Counted from the stretch's first letter, positions 44,553 to 53,603 are shown. The stretch: DNA of 64,000 bases from Chryseobacterium sp. FP211-J200 (GCF_001643375.1 NZ_LSHB01000016.1:32238-96237); one strand, 5' to 3'. Notes: generated by a model from the sequence alone, not told the origin. Numbers and translations are program-made.

Positions 44553-45422
44553 ATGAAGTCAATATCAAAAATATTGATGGTAATCACCGTATTACTATCA
44601 GCAGTAAACAGTTTTGCACAAATCAAAAATGCAAAAACAGAAACCGTAAAAATATATGGTAACTGTGATATGTGTAAAACCACAATTGAAAAAGCAGGAA
44701 ACGTAAAAAATGTAGCCACAGTAGAATGGAATAAAGACACCAAAATGGCTACACTTAAATACGATGATAAAAAAACAAGCCAGGATGAAATACTGAAACG
44801 TATTGCTTTAGCAGGGTACGACAGCGAGAAATTTTTAGCTCCAGATGATGTATATGCTAAACTATCCGGATGCTGCCAATACAACAGAGAATTAAAACCA
44901 GTTGCAAAAGTTGAAGTTGCAAATATGGATATGAAAGCAGAACACGGTAACCACAACTCAAAAGAAATGACAACTACCCAAAATGCACCACAACTGAAAG
45001 CAGTTTTCGATAATTATTTTTCTGTGAAAGATGCTTTGGTGAAAACCGACGCAGGTACTTCATCCGCAAAAGCTTCTGAACTGATAAAAGCAATTAAAGC
45101 AGTAGAAATGACAAAACTTTCCAACGAAGAACATACCGTTTGGATGAAAGTAATGAAAGATTTAACTGCTAATTCAGAAAAAATTGCAGTAGCAAAAGAT
45201 GTTACCAAACAAAGAGAAATTTTCGCTTTACTGGCTAATAATATGTACGAATTAGCCAAAGTTTCAAAACAAGAAACACCTGTTTATTATCAGCATTGCC
45301 CAATGTACAATAATGGTAAAGGAGCAAATTGGCTAAGCAAAGAAGAAGCAATTAAAAATCCGTATTACGGCTCCAAAATGCTTACTTGCGGAAGCGTACA
45401 GGAAACTATTAATAACAAATAA
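44553..45422 (+). CDS. Periplasmic HMA-domain and DUF3347 copper-binding protein
   Basis: Start at ATG 44553 (MKSISKILMVITVLLSAVNS, a signal peptide); the longer frame has only a TTG start. Residues about 25-90 form a heavy-metal-associated domain with the CxxC site in YGNCDMCKTTIEKAG. The C-terminal 170 residues are DUF3347 (LKAVFDNYFSVKDALVKTDA, YYQHCPMYNNGKGANWLSKE, NPYYGSKMLTCGSV). It is the first ATG-started gene of the rightward copper operon. It likely binds copper in the periplasm and hands it to the export or oxidase components. Confidence 0.88.
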   Translation: MKSISKILMVITVLLSAVNSFAQIKNAKTETVKIYGNCDMCKTTIEKAGNVKNVATVEWNKDTKMATLKYDDKKTSQDEILKRIALAGYDSEKFLAPDDVYAKLSGCCQYNRELKPVAKVEVANMDMKAEHGNHNSKEMTTTQNAPQLKAVFDNYFSVKDALVKTDAGTSSAKASELIKAIKAVEMTKLSNEEHTVWMKVMKDLTANSEKIAVAKDVTKQREIFALLANNMYELAKVSKQETPVYYQHCPMYNNGKGANWLSKEEAIKNPYYGSKMLTCGSVQETINNK

Positions 45423-45434
45423 AACGCAATTGTT

Positions 45435-45956
45435 ATGGAAAGTATGGAAAACCAACACGAAATACAACACAATCATAAGAATGAAAAGCATAATACTAAT
45501 CATTCTTTAGCAATGTACAAACGCTTTACTGTAATGGCTGTTGCTATGTTCATAGCTATGTACTTCATTATGTATGCTATGATTGACGGCTTACAGAACC
45601 TTATCCTGAACATCAATAATTTATATATGACATTGCTGATGATTTCTGCAATGTTGATCATAGAACTATTGATAATGAAAGGAATGTATGAAAACAAAAA
45701 AATCAACTGGGCAATCATAACGGTTTCCTTTGCGATTGGCATCTTTTCTTGGTTTGGTATTCGGGAGCAAATAAATGTGGGCGATAAGGAATTTGTAAAA
45801 GGGATGATACCGCATCACGCAGCCGCATTATTAATGTCTGAAAAAGCAAAGCTTACCGACCCCGAATTAATTGAGCTACAAAAGAACATACTGGAAACAC
45901 AAGCAAAGGAAATCGAATTTATGAAGCGAAAGCTGAAAGAATTTGAAAACAAGTAA
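45435..45956 (+). CDS. DUF305 membrane protein
   Basis: The 173-residue protein has a His-rich N-terminus (NQHEIQHNHKNEKHNTNHS), about three membrane helices (FTVMAVAMFIAMYFIMYAMI; LYMTLLMISAMLIIELLIM; INWAIITVSFAIGIFSWFGI) and a C-terminal DUF305-type tail, FVKGMIPHHAAALLMSEKA. In DUF305 proteins the HHxxA helix is thought to take part in metal handling. It is 12 bp downstream of the HMA/DUF3347 gene. A second ATG at 45444 is equally possible. Confidence 0.82.
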   Translation: MESMENQHEIQHNHKNEKHNTNHSLAMYKRFTVMAVAMFIAMYFIMYAMIDGLQNLILNINNLYMTLLMISAMLIIELLIMKGMYENKKINWAIITVSFAIGIFSWFGIREQINVGDKEFVKGMIPHHAAALLMSEKAKLTDPELIELQKNILETQAKEIEFMKRKLKEFENK

Positions 45957-45995
45957 ACAACAAAAATTTCTTTAATAACATTAAATAGCATTAAA

Positions 45996-46655
45996 ATGAA
46001 AAATATATTTTTCTCCATCATCGCAATGGCAACGGTTGCAACAATAACAGTTTCGTGCAATCAGTCTTCAAAAAAAAACAACGAGCAAGCTAATAATAGT
46101 ACAGCGGTACTTGAAACTCAAGATTTGTCATCATCAGCACAAAGTGACACAGCAGCTATCGTTACTTCAAGGGATACAGTATCTCAAAAGGTGGAAAAAT
46201 CTGCTAAAAAAGAGCAAGCACAAAATTTCTCTATTGAACCCATTGTAAAGGATTATCTGGCTTTAAAAAATGCACTCGTTGCTGACAATGACAAAGCAGC
46301 TGCTAATGCAGGAAAACAACTTTTTGCCACTTTAAGCAAGGTGGATATGAAAAACGTACCCGCCAAAAAGCATAAAGAGTTTATGGATATTTTCGAAAAT
46401 GCTAAGGAAAATGCAGAACACATTGGCGACAATGCTGGCAAAATAGACCATCAAAGAGAGCATTTAGCATCATTAAGTAAAGACGTTTCCGACCTTATTA
46501 CACTGTTTGGAACTACTCAAAAATTATATCAGGATTATTGTCCGATGTACAATGACAGTAAAGGTGCGGTTTGGATTAGCGAAGCCAAAGCTATCAAAAA
46601 CCCCTACTATGGTAGTAAGATGCTTAGCTGTGGCTCTGTAAAAAAAGAGTTCTAA
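45996..46655 (+). CDS. DUF3347 lipoprotein
   Basis: The 219-residue protein has a lipoprotein signal (MKNIFFSIIAMATVATITVS-C), a Ser/Thr/Lys-rich linker, and a DUF3347 domain: IVKDYLALKNALVADNDKAA, YQDYCPMYNDSKGAVWISEA, and NPYYGSKMLSCGSV at the end. It is a paralogue of the C-terminal half of the first operon gene. It probably binds copper at the outer face of a membrane. Confidence 0.85.
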   Translation: MKNIFFSIIAMATVATITVSCNQSSKKNNEQANNSTAVLETQDLSSSAQSDTAAIVTSRDTVSQKVEKSAKKEQAQNFSIEPIVKDYLALKNALVADNDKAAANAGKQLFATLSKVDMKNVPAKKHKEFMDIFENAKENAEHIGDNAGKIDHQREHLASLSKDVSDLITLFGTTQKLYQDYCPMYNDSKGAVWISEAKAIKNPYYGSKMLSCGSVKKEF

Positions 46656-46656
46656 A

Positions 46657-47127
46657 ATGAAGAAAGTATTAAAGATAATATTGGCAATACTGCTGTTTAT
46701 TTTTATTGCAATTCAGTTTTATCAGCCTGCCCTTAATGTAGATAAGGGGCAGGTTTACACGGCCGATTTTTCGAAAGTTTATACCGTTCCGCCAAATGTG
46801 CAAAACATCTTACAAAATGCCTGTTACGATTGTCATAGCAACAATACCAATAATGTTTGGTATTCCAACATTCAACCAATGGCGTGGCTGATGAAAAAGC
46901 ATATTGATAACGGCAAGGAACAATTAAACTTTAGTGAGTTTGGCAGTTTTAGTAGTCGAAGGCAAATAAGTAAATTGAGAGCAATAGCAAACCAAATTAA
47001 AGACGAAGAAATGCCTTTAGGTTCTTATAAAATAATGCACAGAAATGCACAGCTCTCAAAAGAGCAAAAAAGTTTGTTAATGAATTGGATGAACAAAAAA
47101 GCAGACAGCCTTTCAACAGAAAATTGA
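46657..47127 (+). CDS. Haem-binding domain protein
   Basis: This 156-residue protein has an N-terminal membrane anchor (VLKIILAILLFIFIAIQFYQ). The Haem_bd domain follows, with the c-type haem motif CYDCHSNNTNNVWYSNIQPM (CxxCH) and WLMKKHIDNGKEQLNFSEF. Such proteins are common in Bacteroidetes copper operons and may take part in electron transfer. It starts 1 bp after the DUF3347 lipoprotein stop. Confidence 0.87.
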   Translation: MKKVLKIILAILLFIFIAIQFYQPALNVDKGQVYTADFSKVYTVPPNVQNILQNACYDCHSNNTNNVWYSNIQPMAWLMKKHIDNGKEQLNFSEFGSFSSRRQISKLRAIANQIKDEEMPLGSYKIMHRNAQLSKEQKSLLMNWMNKKADSLSTEN

Positions 47128-47132
47128 AAGCA

Positions 47133-47207
47133 ATGCACAAAATCAAAAAAATATTAATCAGCACTTTTAAAGCAATCTATATTCGCAAAAAAGATTGTTG
47201 CAAATAA
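47133..47207 (+). CDS. 24-residue basic Cys-Cys peptide
   Basis: A tiny frame starts at ATG 47133 (MHKIKKILISTFKAIYIRKK) and ends DCCK at TAA 47205. It sits in the 90-bp gap between the haem-binding protein and the ATPase. The basic amphipathic helix with a terminal Cys pair could bind copper or act as a leader peptide. It may also be chance. Confidence 0.3.
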   Translation: MHKIKKILISTFKAIYIRKKDCCK

Positions 47208-47217
47208 AATTATTTAT

Positions 47218-49257
47218 ATGGAACATCAACATGAAGTAAAAAAAGAAGACCACGCAGGGCATGACATGAGCAATATGAATCATGGAGCAAACCCATCAAT
47301 GGGGATGGCAGGTCATAATCATCATGCCATGATGATTGCAGATTTTAAAAAGCGATTTTATATAGTACTAATACTTACTATCCCGATTATGCTTTTATCA
47401 GAAATGATACAGCATTGGATAGGTGTTAATTGGCAATTTGGAGGTTCGCAATACATCCTGTTTGCATTATCAACAGTGGTATTTTTGTATGGAGGATTTC
47501 CGTTCTTAAAAGGATTAGTTGACGAAGTAAAAGCAAAGAATCCTGGCATGATGTTTTTAATTGGTTTCGCAATTACCGTTGCCTACACCTACAGTGTGGC
47601 AATTGTATTTGGTTTGCAGGGCATGGATTTTTTTTGGGAATTGGCAACTCTAATCCTCATCATGCTTTTGGGGCATTGGATAGAAATGAAATCCGTTGCA
47701 GGAGCTTCAAAAGAATTAGAATTATTGGTGCAGTTAATGCCAGCCGATGCACACATGGTAATGCCAAACATGGTGCATGATGTGAAGACCGACACATTAA
47801 AAAAGAATGATATTATTTTAGTAAAGCCGGGTGAAAAAGTAGCAGCAGATGGAATAATATTAGAAGGCGAAAGTTATCTGAATGAAAGTATGCTTACAGG
47901 CGAGAGCAAACCTGTACAAAAAGTAAAAGGCGATAAAGTAATTGCAGGTGCGATCAACGGTAATGGCTCAATAAAGGTTACCGTTTCTCATGCTGCAAAA
48001 GACTCTTATTTATCGCAGGTTATAAAGTTGGTTGATGATGCACAAAAATCTAAATCACAAACGCAGCTACTGGCAGACAAAGCGGCAAGGTGGTTAACCA
48101 TCATTGCATTGGTTACAGGCGTGGCCACATTTTTATATTGGTATCTCACAGGCCAATCATTGGCCTTTGCAATGGAAAGAATGGTAACCGTAATTGTTAT
48201 TTGCTGCCCTCATGCTTTGGGTTTGGCAGTACCATTGGTTGTTGCAAAATCAACAGCATTATCAGCTAAGAATGGTTTACTTATTAAAAATCGTACAGCG
48301 TTTGAAAATTCAAGAAAAATAACCACTATCGTTTTTGACAAGACAGGAACATTAACTGTTGGAAGATTTGAAGTGTCAAAAATTGTATCGCTGCAAAAAG
48401 AGTTCAATGAAAATGAAATCATTCGTCTTGCGTCTGCATTAGAACAAAAATCAGAACATCCTATTGCAACAGGCATTTTGCAAAAAGCAAAAGCCCTATC
48501 GATCACCATTCCTGAAACGGAAAACTTTAATGCCATAACAGGCAAAGGAGTTGAAGCAATGGTTGAAGGCGAAAAAATATTGATAGTCAGTCCGGGATAT
48601 TTAAAAGAAAATAATTTAGCAATTCCCGAAGGCTTTAATGCCAACGACACAGAAACGGTTGTGTTTGTAATCGTAAATAATGAGTTGGCAGGTTATATTG
48701 CTTTGTCAGATGAAATTCGACCTGAAGCTGCCGAAGCAATAAAGACCTTGAAAGAAAATAATATCAAATCTATTTTACTTACCGGTGATAATAACAAGGT
48801 AGCAAAAAGTGTAAGCGATACGTTGGGCATGGATAGTTTTATTGCCGAAGTATTACCACATCAAAAATTAGAAAAGATAAAAGACCTGCAAAGCAATGGC
48901 GAATTCGTAGCTATGACAGGTGATGGCGTAAACGATGCACCAGCATTGGCAATTGCAGATGTTGGTATTGCAGTTGGAAGCGGTAGTGATATTGCAGCCG
49001 AAACCGCAGGTATTGTTTTAGTAAACAGTAACCCTAAGGATGTTGTAAATCTTATTTTATTTGGCAAAGCCACCTATCGTAAAATGATACAGAATTTAAT
49101 TTGGGCTACGGGTTACAATGTAATCTCATTGCCTTTGGCAGCAGGTGTTTTGTACAAGCAAGGCATATTGTTAAGCCCAGCCGCAGGTGCGGTTTTAATG
49201 ACGGTTAGCACAGTTGTAGTTGCAATCAATGCAAGTTTTTTAAAAGTAAAAAAATAA
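47218..49257 (+). CDS. CopB-type P1B copper/silver-transporting ATPase (CPH motif)
   Basis: The 679-residue pump has a Met/His-rich N-terminal metal-binding tail (HAGHDMSNMNHGANPSMGMA, GHNHHAMM). The ion-binding motif is VIVICCPHALGLAVP (CPH, typical of CopB rather than the CPC of CopA). It also has the TGES loop (LTGESKPVQK), the phosphorylation motif VFDKTGTLT, an SEHPIA HP-motif and MTGDGVNDAPALAIADVGIA. It exports copper or silver across the inner membrane. The multicopper oxidase gene starts 3 bp later. Confidence 0.93.
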   Translation: MEHQHEVKKEDHAGHDMSNMNHGANPSMGMAGHNHHAMMIADFKKRFYIVLILTIPIMLLSEMIQHWIGVNWQFGGSQYILFALSTVVFLYGGFPFLKGLVDEVKAKNPGMMFLIGFAITVAYTYSVAIVFGLQGMDFFWELATLILIMLLGHWIEMKSVAGASKELELLVQLMPADAHMVMPNMVHDVKTDTLKKNDIILVKPGEKVAADGIILEGESYLNESMLTGESKPVQKVKGDKVIAGAINGNGSIKVTVSHAAKDSYLSQVIKLVDDAQKSKSQTQLLADKAARWLTIIALVTGVATFLYWYLTGQSLAFAMERMVTVIVICCPHALGLAVPLVVAKSTALSAKNGLLIKNRTAFENSRKITTIVFDKTGTLTVGRFEVSKIVSLQKEFNENEIIRLASALEQKSEHPIATGILQKAKALSITIPETENFNAITGKGVEAMVEGEKILIVSPGYLKENNLAIPEGFNANDTETVVFVIVNNELAGYIALSDEIRPEAAEAIKTLKENNIKSILLTGDNNKVAKSVSDTLGMDSFIAEVLPHQKLEKIKDLQSNGEFVAMTGDGVNDAPALAIADVGIAVGSGSDIAAETAGIVLVNSNPKDVVNLILFGKATYRKMIQNLIWATGYNVISLPLAAGVLYKQGILLSPAAGAVLMTVSTVVVAINASFLKVKK

Positions 49258-49260
49258 AAA

Positions 49261-51804
49261 ATGAAAAAGATAACATTAATAATATTCATCGTTGCAACGT
49301 ACACCTTTGCACAAGCACAGGATATGAAAGGTATGGATATGAGTAAAAAAGAACAGGTTCAACAGGCAACTTATACTTGCTCGATGCATCCCGAAATCCA
49401 CGCCACAAAACCAGGCAACTGCCCAAAGTGTGGTATGAAATTGATAAAAGAAAAGGCTAAAACGGTAAAGCAGTCATCAAACAAAAAAAATGATGAAATG
49501 CAGATACCTCCAAAAGAGCAGCCGAAAAAGGTGGACAAAATGAACAATATGTCTATGCCAAAAGAAAAGCCTCAAACCGTAAAAAGAATTGTAAACACAA
49601 AACCTCCAAAAACAGTTCGATACGAATTATATGTAACAGATACACTAGTAAACTATGCAGGTAAAGAAAAGAGAGCCATTGCCGTAAATGGTCAAATACC
49701 TATGCCCACGTTGACATTTACTGAAGGCGATACAGCCGAAATTGTCGTACATAACCAATTAAAAGAAAGTACATCACTGCATTGGCATGGTGTGTTCTTG
49801 CCCAATAAAGAGGATGGTGTGCCTTGGCTTACACAAAAGCCAATTAAGGCGGGCGACACTTATACCTATCGTTTTCCGATTATCCAACATGGCACGCATT
49901 GGTACCACTCACATTCGGGTTTGCAGGAGCAGATCGGTATGTATGGCAGTTTTGTAATGAAAAAGCGTGAGGATGATAAAAATTTTAGAGAAGGAATTGA
50001 TGATTTGCCAACCGAACCCATCATTTTAAGTGAGTGGACAAACCTTAATCCTGATAACATTAACAGGATGTTGCACAACGCCAATGATTGGGCGGCTATC
50101 AAAAAAAATGCTACACAATCTTACGCAGAAGCTATCAAAGAAGGTCATTTCAAAACAAAAGTAACCAACGAATGGAAACGTATGCTGGCAATGGATGTTA
50201 GCGATGTGTATTACGATAAAATATTAATCAACGGAAATAATGCTACCGACTTAAAAACAGTTGATGGAAAAACACTGAAAGCAGGCGATAAAGTGCGGTT
50301 GCGAATATCAAATGGTGGGGCATCTTCTTACTTTTGGTTGCGTTATGCGGGTGGTAAAATTACTGTAGTAGCCAATGATGGTAATGATGTAGAACCAGTA
50401 GAGGTCGATAGATTAATCATTGCAGTTTCCGAAACTTACGATATTGTTGTCACAATTCCTGAAGATGGTGTTGCTTATGAATTTTTAGCTACAACCGAAG
50501 ACCGGACACAATCCGCAAGTTATTTTGTAGGCAACGGCATAAAGCAGTTAATTTCCCCGCTCCCTAGATTGAAATATTTTGAGGGGATGAAGATGATGAA
50601 TGATATGATGAAGATGAACGGAGATCTGGATGATATGGGAATGAAAATGAGCTTGAACCAAATGGATATGAACGTAGTAATGTATCCTGAAATCACAGGA
50701 GATAGTAAGCAGAAAGAAGACCATAGCCAACACAATATGAATATGAATATGGAAAATGATCCCAACCGTTATAATGCAAATGCTTTGGGAGAAATCAAAA
50801 CCCTTAACTATGCAATGTTACAATCACCGAATAGTACTTCACTTCCTAAAGATGCACCTGTAAAAGAATTAAAATTTACGCTTACAGGAAATATGAACCG
50901 CTATGTGTGGAGTATGGATAACAAAATCCTATCAGAAGTTGATAAAATCCCTGTTAAGAAAGGAGAAATTTTACGCATCACAATGTACAATAACTCAATG
51001 ATGAGACATCCAATGCACCTACACGGCTTCGATTTTAGAGTTATTAATGGCAAAGGTGAAAAATCTCCCCTTAAAAATGTTTTAGATATAATGCCGATGG
51101 AAACTGACACTATTGAGTTTTTAGCAAACGAAGAAGGAGATTGGTTTTTCCACTGTCATATCCTTTATCACATGATGTCAGGAATGAATAGGGTATTTGC
51201 AGTTGACGATTATCAAAATCCAAATTTGCCTGATAAAAGGCAAGCATATAATATGTTGCAAAGAGAAAGCAATATGCCACACTTTATGGCTCAGAACGAT
51301 TTTGCTACCAATGGAAATGATGGTGATGCAATGTTTCAGAATGCAAGATGGAGCTTAGGTACAGAATGGCGTTTAGGTTATAATGATATGCATGGTTATG
51401 AAGTAGAAACTCATTTAGGACGATATATTGGTAAAATGCAATGGTTTATGCCATTCATCGGTTTTGACTGGAGGTATCGTAAAATGGGTATGGATGAACA
51501 CGAAACCAATTTATTTGGACAGAAAAATGAAAAAGATACACGTAGAGCCATAAGTTTAGGTTTGATGTACACTTTGCCAATGCTAGTAAACTTTCAGGCG
51601 GAAGTCTATCACGATGGTATTGTACGTCTTTCCTTAATGCGTGAAGACATCCCCATTACAAAAAGATTGAGAGCAGGTTTTATGGTCAACACCGATATGG
51701 AATATATGACAGAACTAAAATATATTATTAATAAAAATGTGGGCATTCGTACACATTATGACAGTGATATGGGATGGGGATTTGGTATTTCGATTAATTA
51801 TTAA
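49261..51804 (+). CDS. Multicopper oxidase (CopA family) fused to CopB-like outer-membrane domain
   Basis: The 847-residue exported protein is a three-part fusion. After a signal peptide comes a heavy-metal-binding domain (TYTCSMHPEIHATKPGNCPK-CGM). The multicopper oxidase follows at about residues 120-655, with HWHGVFLPNKEDGVPW, GTHWYHSHSG, HPMHLHGFDFR and the type-1/3 motif WFFHCHILYHMMSGM, plus a Met-rich insert near 440-500. The last 170 residues (WSLGTEWRLGYNDMHGYEVE ... GWGFGISINY) resemble the copper-resistance CopB outer-membrane barrel. It oxidises Cu(I) to less toxic Cu(II) outside the cytoplasm. Confidence 0.9.
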   Translation: MKKITLIIFIVATYTFAQAQDMKGMDMSKKEQVQQATYTCSMHPEIHATKPGNCPKCGMKLIKEKAKTVKQSSNKKNDEMQIPPKEQPKKVDKMNNMSMPKEKPQTVKRIVNTKPPKTVRYELYVTDTLVNYAGKEKRAIAVNGQIPMPTLTFTEGDTAEIVVHNQLKESTSLHWHGVFLPNKEDGVPWLTQKPIKAGDTYTYRFPIIQHGTHWYHSHSGLQEQIGMYGSFVMKKREDDKNFREGIDDLPTEPIILSEWTNLNPDNINRMLHNANDWAAIKKNATQSYAEAIKEGHFKTKVTNEWKRMLAMDVSDVYYDKILINGNNATDLKTVDGKTLKAGDKVRLRISNGGASSYFWLRYAGGKITVVANDGNDVEPVEVDRLIIAVSETYDIVVTIPEDGVAYEFLATTEDRTQSASYFVGNGIKQLISPLPRLKYFEGMKMMNDMMKMNGDLDDMGMKMSLNQMDMNVVMYPEITGDSKQKEDHSQHNMNMNMENDPNRYNANALGEIKTLNYAMLQSPNSTSLPKDAPVKELKFTLTGNMNRYVWSMDNKILSEVDKIPVKKGEILRITMYNNSMMRHPMHLHGFDFRVINGKGEKSPLKNVLDIMPMETDTIEFLANEEGDWFFHCHILYHMMSGMNRVFAVDDYQNPNLPDKRQAYNMLQRESNMPHFMAQNDFATNGNDGDAMFQNARWSLGTEWRLGYNDMHGYEVETHLGRYIGKMQWFMPFIGFDWRYRKMGMDEHETNLFGQKNEKDTRRAISLGLMYTLPMLVNFQAEVYHDGIVRLSLMREDIPITKRLRAGFMVNTDMEYMTELKYIINKNVGIRTHYDSDMGWGFGISINY

Positions 51805-51867
51805 TTACTAATTACGGCGAGTTATGCTGTAATGTAAAGATATTAGCACACCTTTATTTTACGTTAA

Positions 51868-51900
51868 AACAAAATCCATCTTTTTGAGATGGATTTTGTT
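51868..51900 (+). terminator. Hairpin after the copper operon
   Basis: AACAAAATCCATCT (51868-51881) / AGATGGATTTTGTT (51887-51900), a perfect 14-bp stem about 65 bp after the oxidase stop. No T tract follows, so it may instead protect the mRNA 3' end. Confidence 0.65.
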
Positions 51901-52038
51901 GCTATAATTTACAGCAATCATTAACAATCCCTCCTTTCTTTACTTTAGATTAACTCTTCTTTTTCAAATGCGTGATGCGGTGATGAAACCATGATAATCT
52001 AAATAAAGAAAGAACTTAGTCCAGAATTTCACTAATAA

Positions 52039-52064
52039 AAAATACCGATGATAATCGGTATTTT
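52039..52064. terminator. Bidirectional terminator
   Basis: AAAATACCGAT (52039-52049) / ATCGGTATTTT (52054-52064) with loop GATA. It separates the rightward copper operon from the leftward XRE gene. Confidence 0.8.
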
Positions 52065-52166
52065 ATTCATTTATAGTTTAAAAAATTGTTCGAGAGTAAT
52101 TTTTCTATCCTCTTTTCGTCAAAATTAAAAATTTCCTTTAGAGAAATTACAACTATTCAGAATTTT

Positions 52167-52400
52167 TTAGTCAATTTTAAAGTTCAGCAAATCTTTAGGA
52201 GACACATTTAAACCTTTAGCTAAGTCGATTAAAGTAGTAAAAGCAAAATTTCTTTTCCCATTTTCAATATCACTTACTGTACCTTTAGTAATTTTACTAC
52301 TATTTAGCACAACCTCGTCTTGGGTAAGTCCTGATTTAATTCTTAAATCTTTAACGTGTTCACCAAATTTTTTTAGTATTTCATCTTTTAAAACATCCAT
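52167..52400 (-). CDS. XRE-family HTH regulator
   Basis: A 77-residue Cro/C1-type helix-turn-helix protein: GEHVKDLRIKSGLTQDEVVL, TKGTVSDIENGKRNFAFTTL, IDLAKGLNVSPKDLLNF. It consists of the DNA-binding domain only. A perfect 11-2-11 inverted repeat lies 43 bp upstream of its start, so autoregulation is likely. It is divergent from the sigma/dCas12f operon and could also control that operon. Confidence 0.85.
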   Translation of the reverse strand: MDVLKDEILKKFGEHVKDLRIKSGLTQDEVVLNSSKITKGTVSDIENGKRNFAFTTLIDLAKGLNVSPKDLLNFKID

Positions 52401-52442
52401 TTGCTAACATTTTATACAAAGGGCGTAATTTTATTTGCAAAT

Positions 52443-52466
52443 TTTGTTACAAGTTCTTGTAACAAA
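52443..52466. promoter_or_regulatory. Perfect palindromic operator upstream of the XRE gene
   Basis: TTTGTTACAAG (52443-52453), spacer TT, CTTGTAACAAA (52456-52466). The symmetry and position between divergent genes suggest the binding site of the XRE protein. Confidence 0.7.
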
Positions 52467-52787
52467 TTGGAAATTTCTTATATTTGAACAAATTAGTTAT
52501 AAAGGTAATTTTGTGATAGTCAAAGAAATATAGAAGCTATTGCTTTAGATTCTCGACTGGAAAACTGGCACTTTTCAAAAAGCAACGAGTTATTAAGTAA
52601 ATGTGCCCACGACCTCGGCAAGGGCTCACTTATCGTTGCTCGGTATGCCAGTACCACCAGTCGGTAAGTTGAGTTCCACGCATTCTTTTTGGCAATATGT
52701 AGTGAGATAATGTTTGAATGTTGCAGATAATTCATATAAAGATCTAAACAATTCCTTCAGCAATAATTTAATTAAAATTCGCTGTTT
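52467..52787. other. Region upstream of the sigma factor, with a GC-rich island
   Basis: About 320 bases without a convincing gene. Positions 52600-52690 are clearly richer in G+C than the flanks. The island contains a partial inverted repeat (GTGCCC near 52602, GGGCTCAC near 52622) and CGGCAAGGGCTC followed by ACTTAT (52616-52633). The latter resembles the guide region at 54777-54801 if its T7 is removed. The minus-strand ORF in this stretch looks spurious. The sigma promoter is presumably between 52690 and 52780. Confidence 0.45.
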
Positions 52788-53603
52788 ATGAAAAGAACAA
52801 ACTCTTTGCCCCGAAAGTTGACCAATCTTCAGTTGTATGAACTGCTAAAAAAAAGCAATCCGACCGCTTTGGAACATCTTCATCTGCGTTACAAAAGACT
52901 TCTTTTTTGGGTTGGATGGCAGGTGCTTAAAGATGATTTTGTAGTGGACACTATTGTTCAGGATACCTTCCTCAAATTGTGGCTGCACCGCGACACCATT
53001 GAAACGCCTGATCATATTACAGGATTTTTACGGTTTGTAATGAAAAGGGATTGTATATCGTATGTTACTGCTCCAAGAAATAAATTCAACCGCTTAATGG
53101 CTTCTCTTGACAGTTTTGAGAATTATCAGGATTATCTTGCAGGTTATGACCCGCTAAAAGATAAAGAGTATCTTCTCAGTCAGGAATCCGATCAGAAAAA
53201 TTTCGATGAAGTTAAAAAGGTTTTACCCGTTCTGGATCCCAAAAGAAAACACCTGATTGAACTTTGCTTGGAATATGGCTTTCAGCACAAACCAATCGCA
53301 GAAGCAATGGGAAGCAGTGTGAAAGATATCAGCAATGAGGTGAGCAGAGCTATAAATGACCTTCGGAAAATTCTTAATAGAAGTTCTTCTGAGCAGCCAA
53401 AGGGAAAAGCTCTCGATAATAAAAAGCAGTCAGAAAAACTCAGTAGTCAACAACTCGATATTTTGAAAAGAAGGTTTGAGCAGAAATCTTCATTTGCAGT
53501 TATTGCCCAAGAACTCAAATTACCTGAAAAGGAAGTACATCGGGAATTTCTGTATGCATATCAACATTTACAAAATCAAAACACTTCTGAAATACCTCTT
53601 TAA
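52788..53603 (+). CDS. Sigma-70 family (ECF-like) factor linked to dCas12f
   Basis: The 271-residue protein has a sigma region 2 at about residues 20-100 (ALEHLHLRYKRLLFWVGWQV, then DTIVQDTFLKLWLHRDTIET, then GFLRFVMKRDCISYV). Region 4 is at about 135-195 (KVLPVLDPKRKHLIELCLEY, then KPIAEAMGSSVKDISNEVSR). A C-terminal extension of about 70 residues follows, ending in a further HTH-like segment (LDILKRRFEQKSSFAVIAQE). No anti-sigma gene is adjacent. Instead the dCas12f gene starts one base after its stop. This arrangement matches the dCas12f-associated sigma factors of Bacteroidetes that bring RNA polymerase to RNA-specified sites. The extension could be the contact surface for dCas12f (inference). 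Confidence 0.88.
   Translation: MKRTNSLPRKLTNLQLYELLKKSNPTALEHLHLRYKRLLFWVGWQVLKDDFVVDTIVQDTFLKLWLHRDTIETPDHITGFLRFVMKRDCISYVTAPRNKFNRLMASLDSFENYQDYLAGYDPLKDKEYLLSQESDQKNFDEVKKVLPVLDPKRKHLIELCLEYGFQHKPIAEAMGSSVKDISNEVSRAINDLRKILNRSSSEQPKGKALDNKKQSEKLSSQQLDILKRRFEQKSSFAVIAQELKLPEKEVHREFLYAYQHLQNQNTSEIPL

Noticed and set aside
52520..52735. 71-codon ORF on the minus strand across the GC-rich island upstream of the sigma gene
   Set aside because: Odd composition, no recognisable family and no neighbours in phase. The GC-rich island is better treated as non-coding until it is found conserved as protein.
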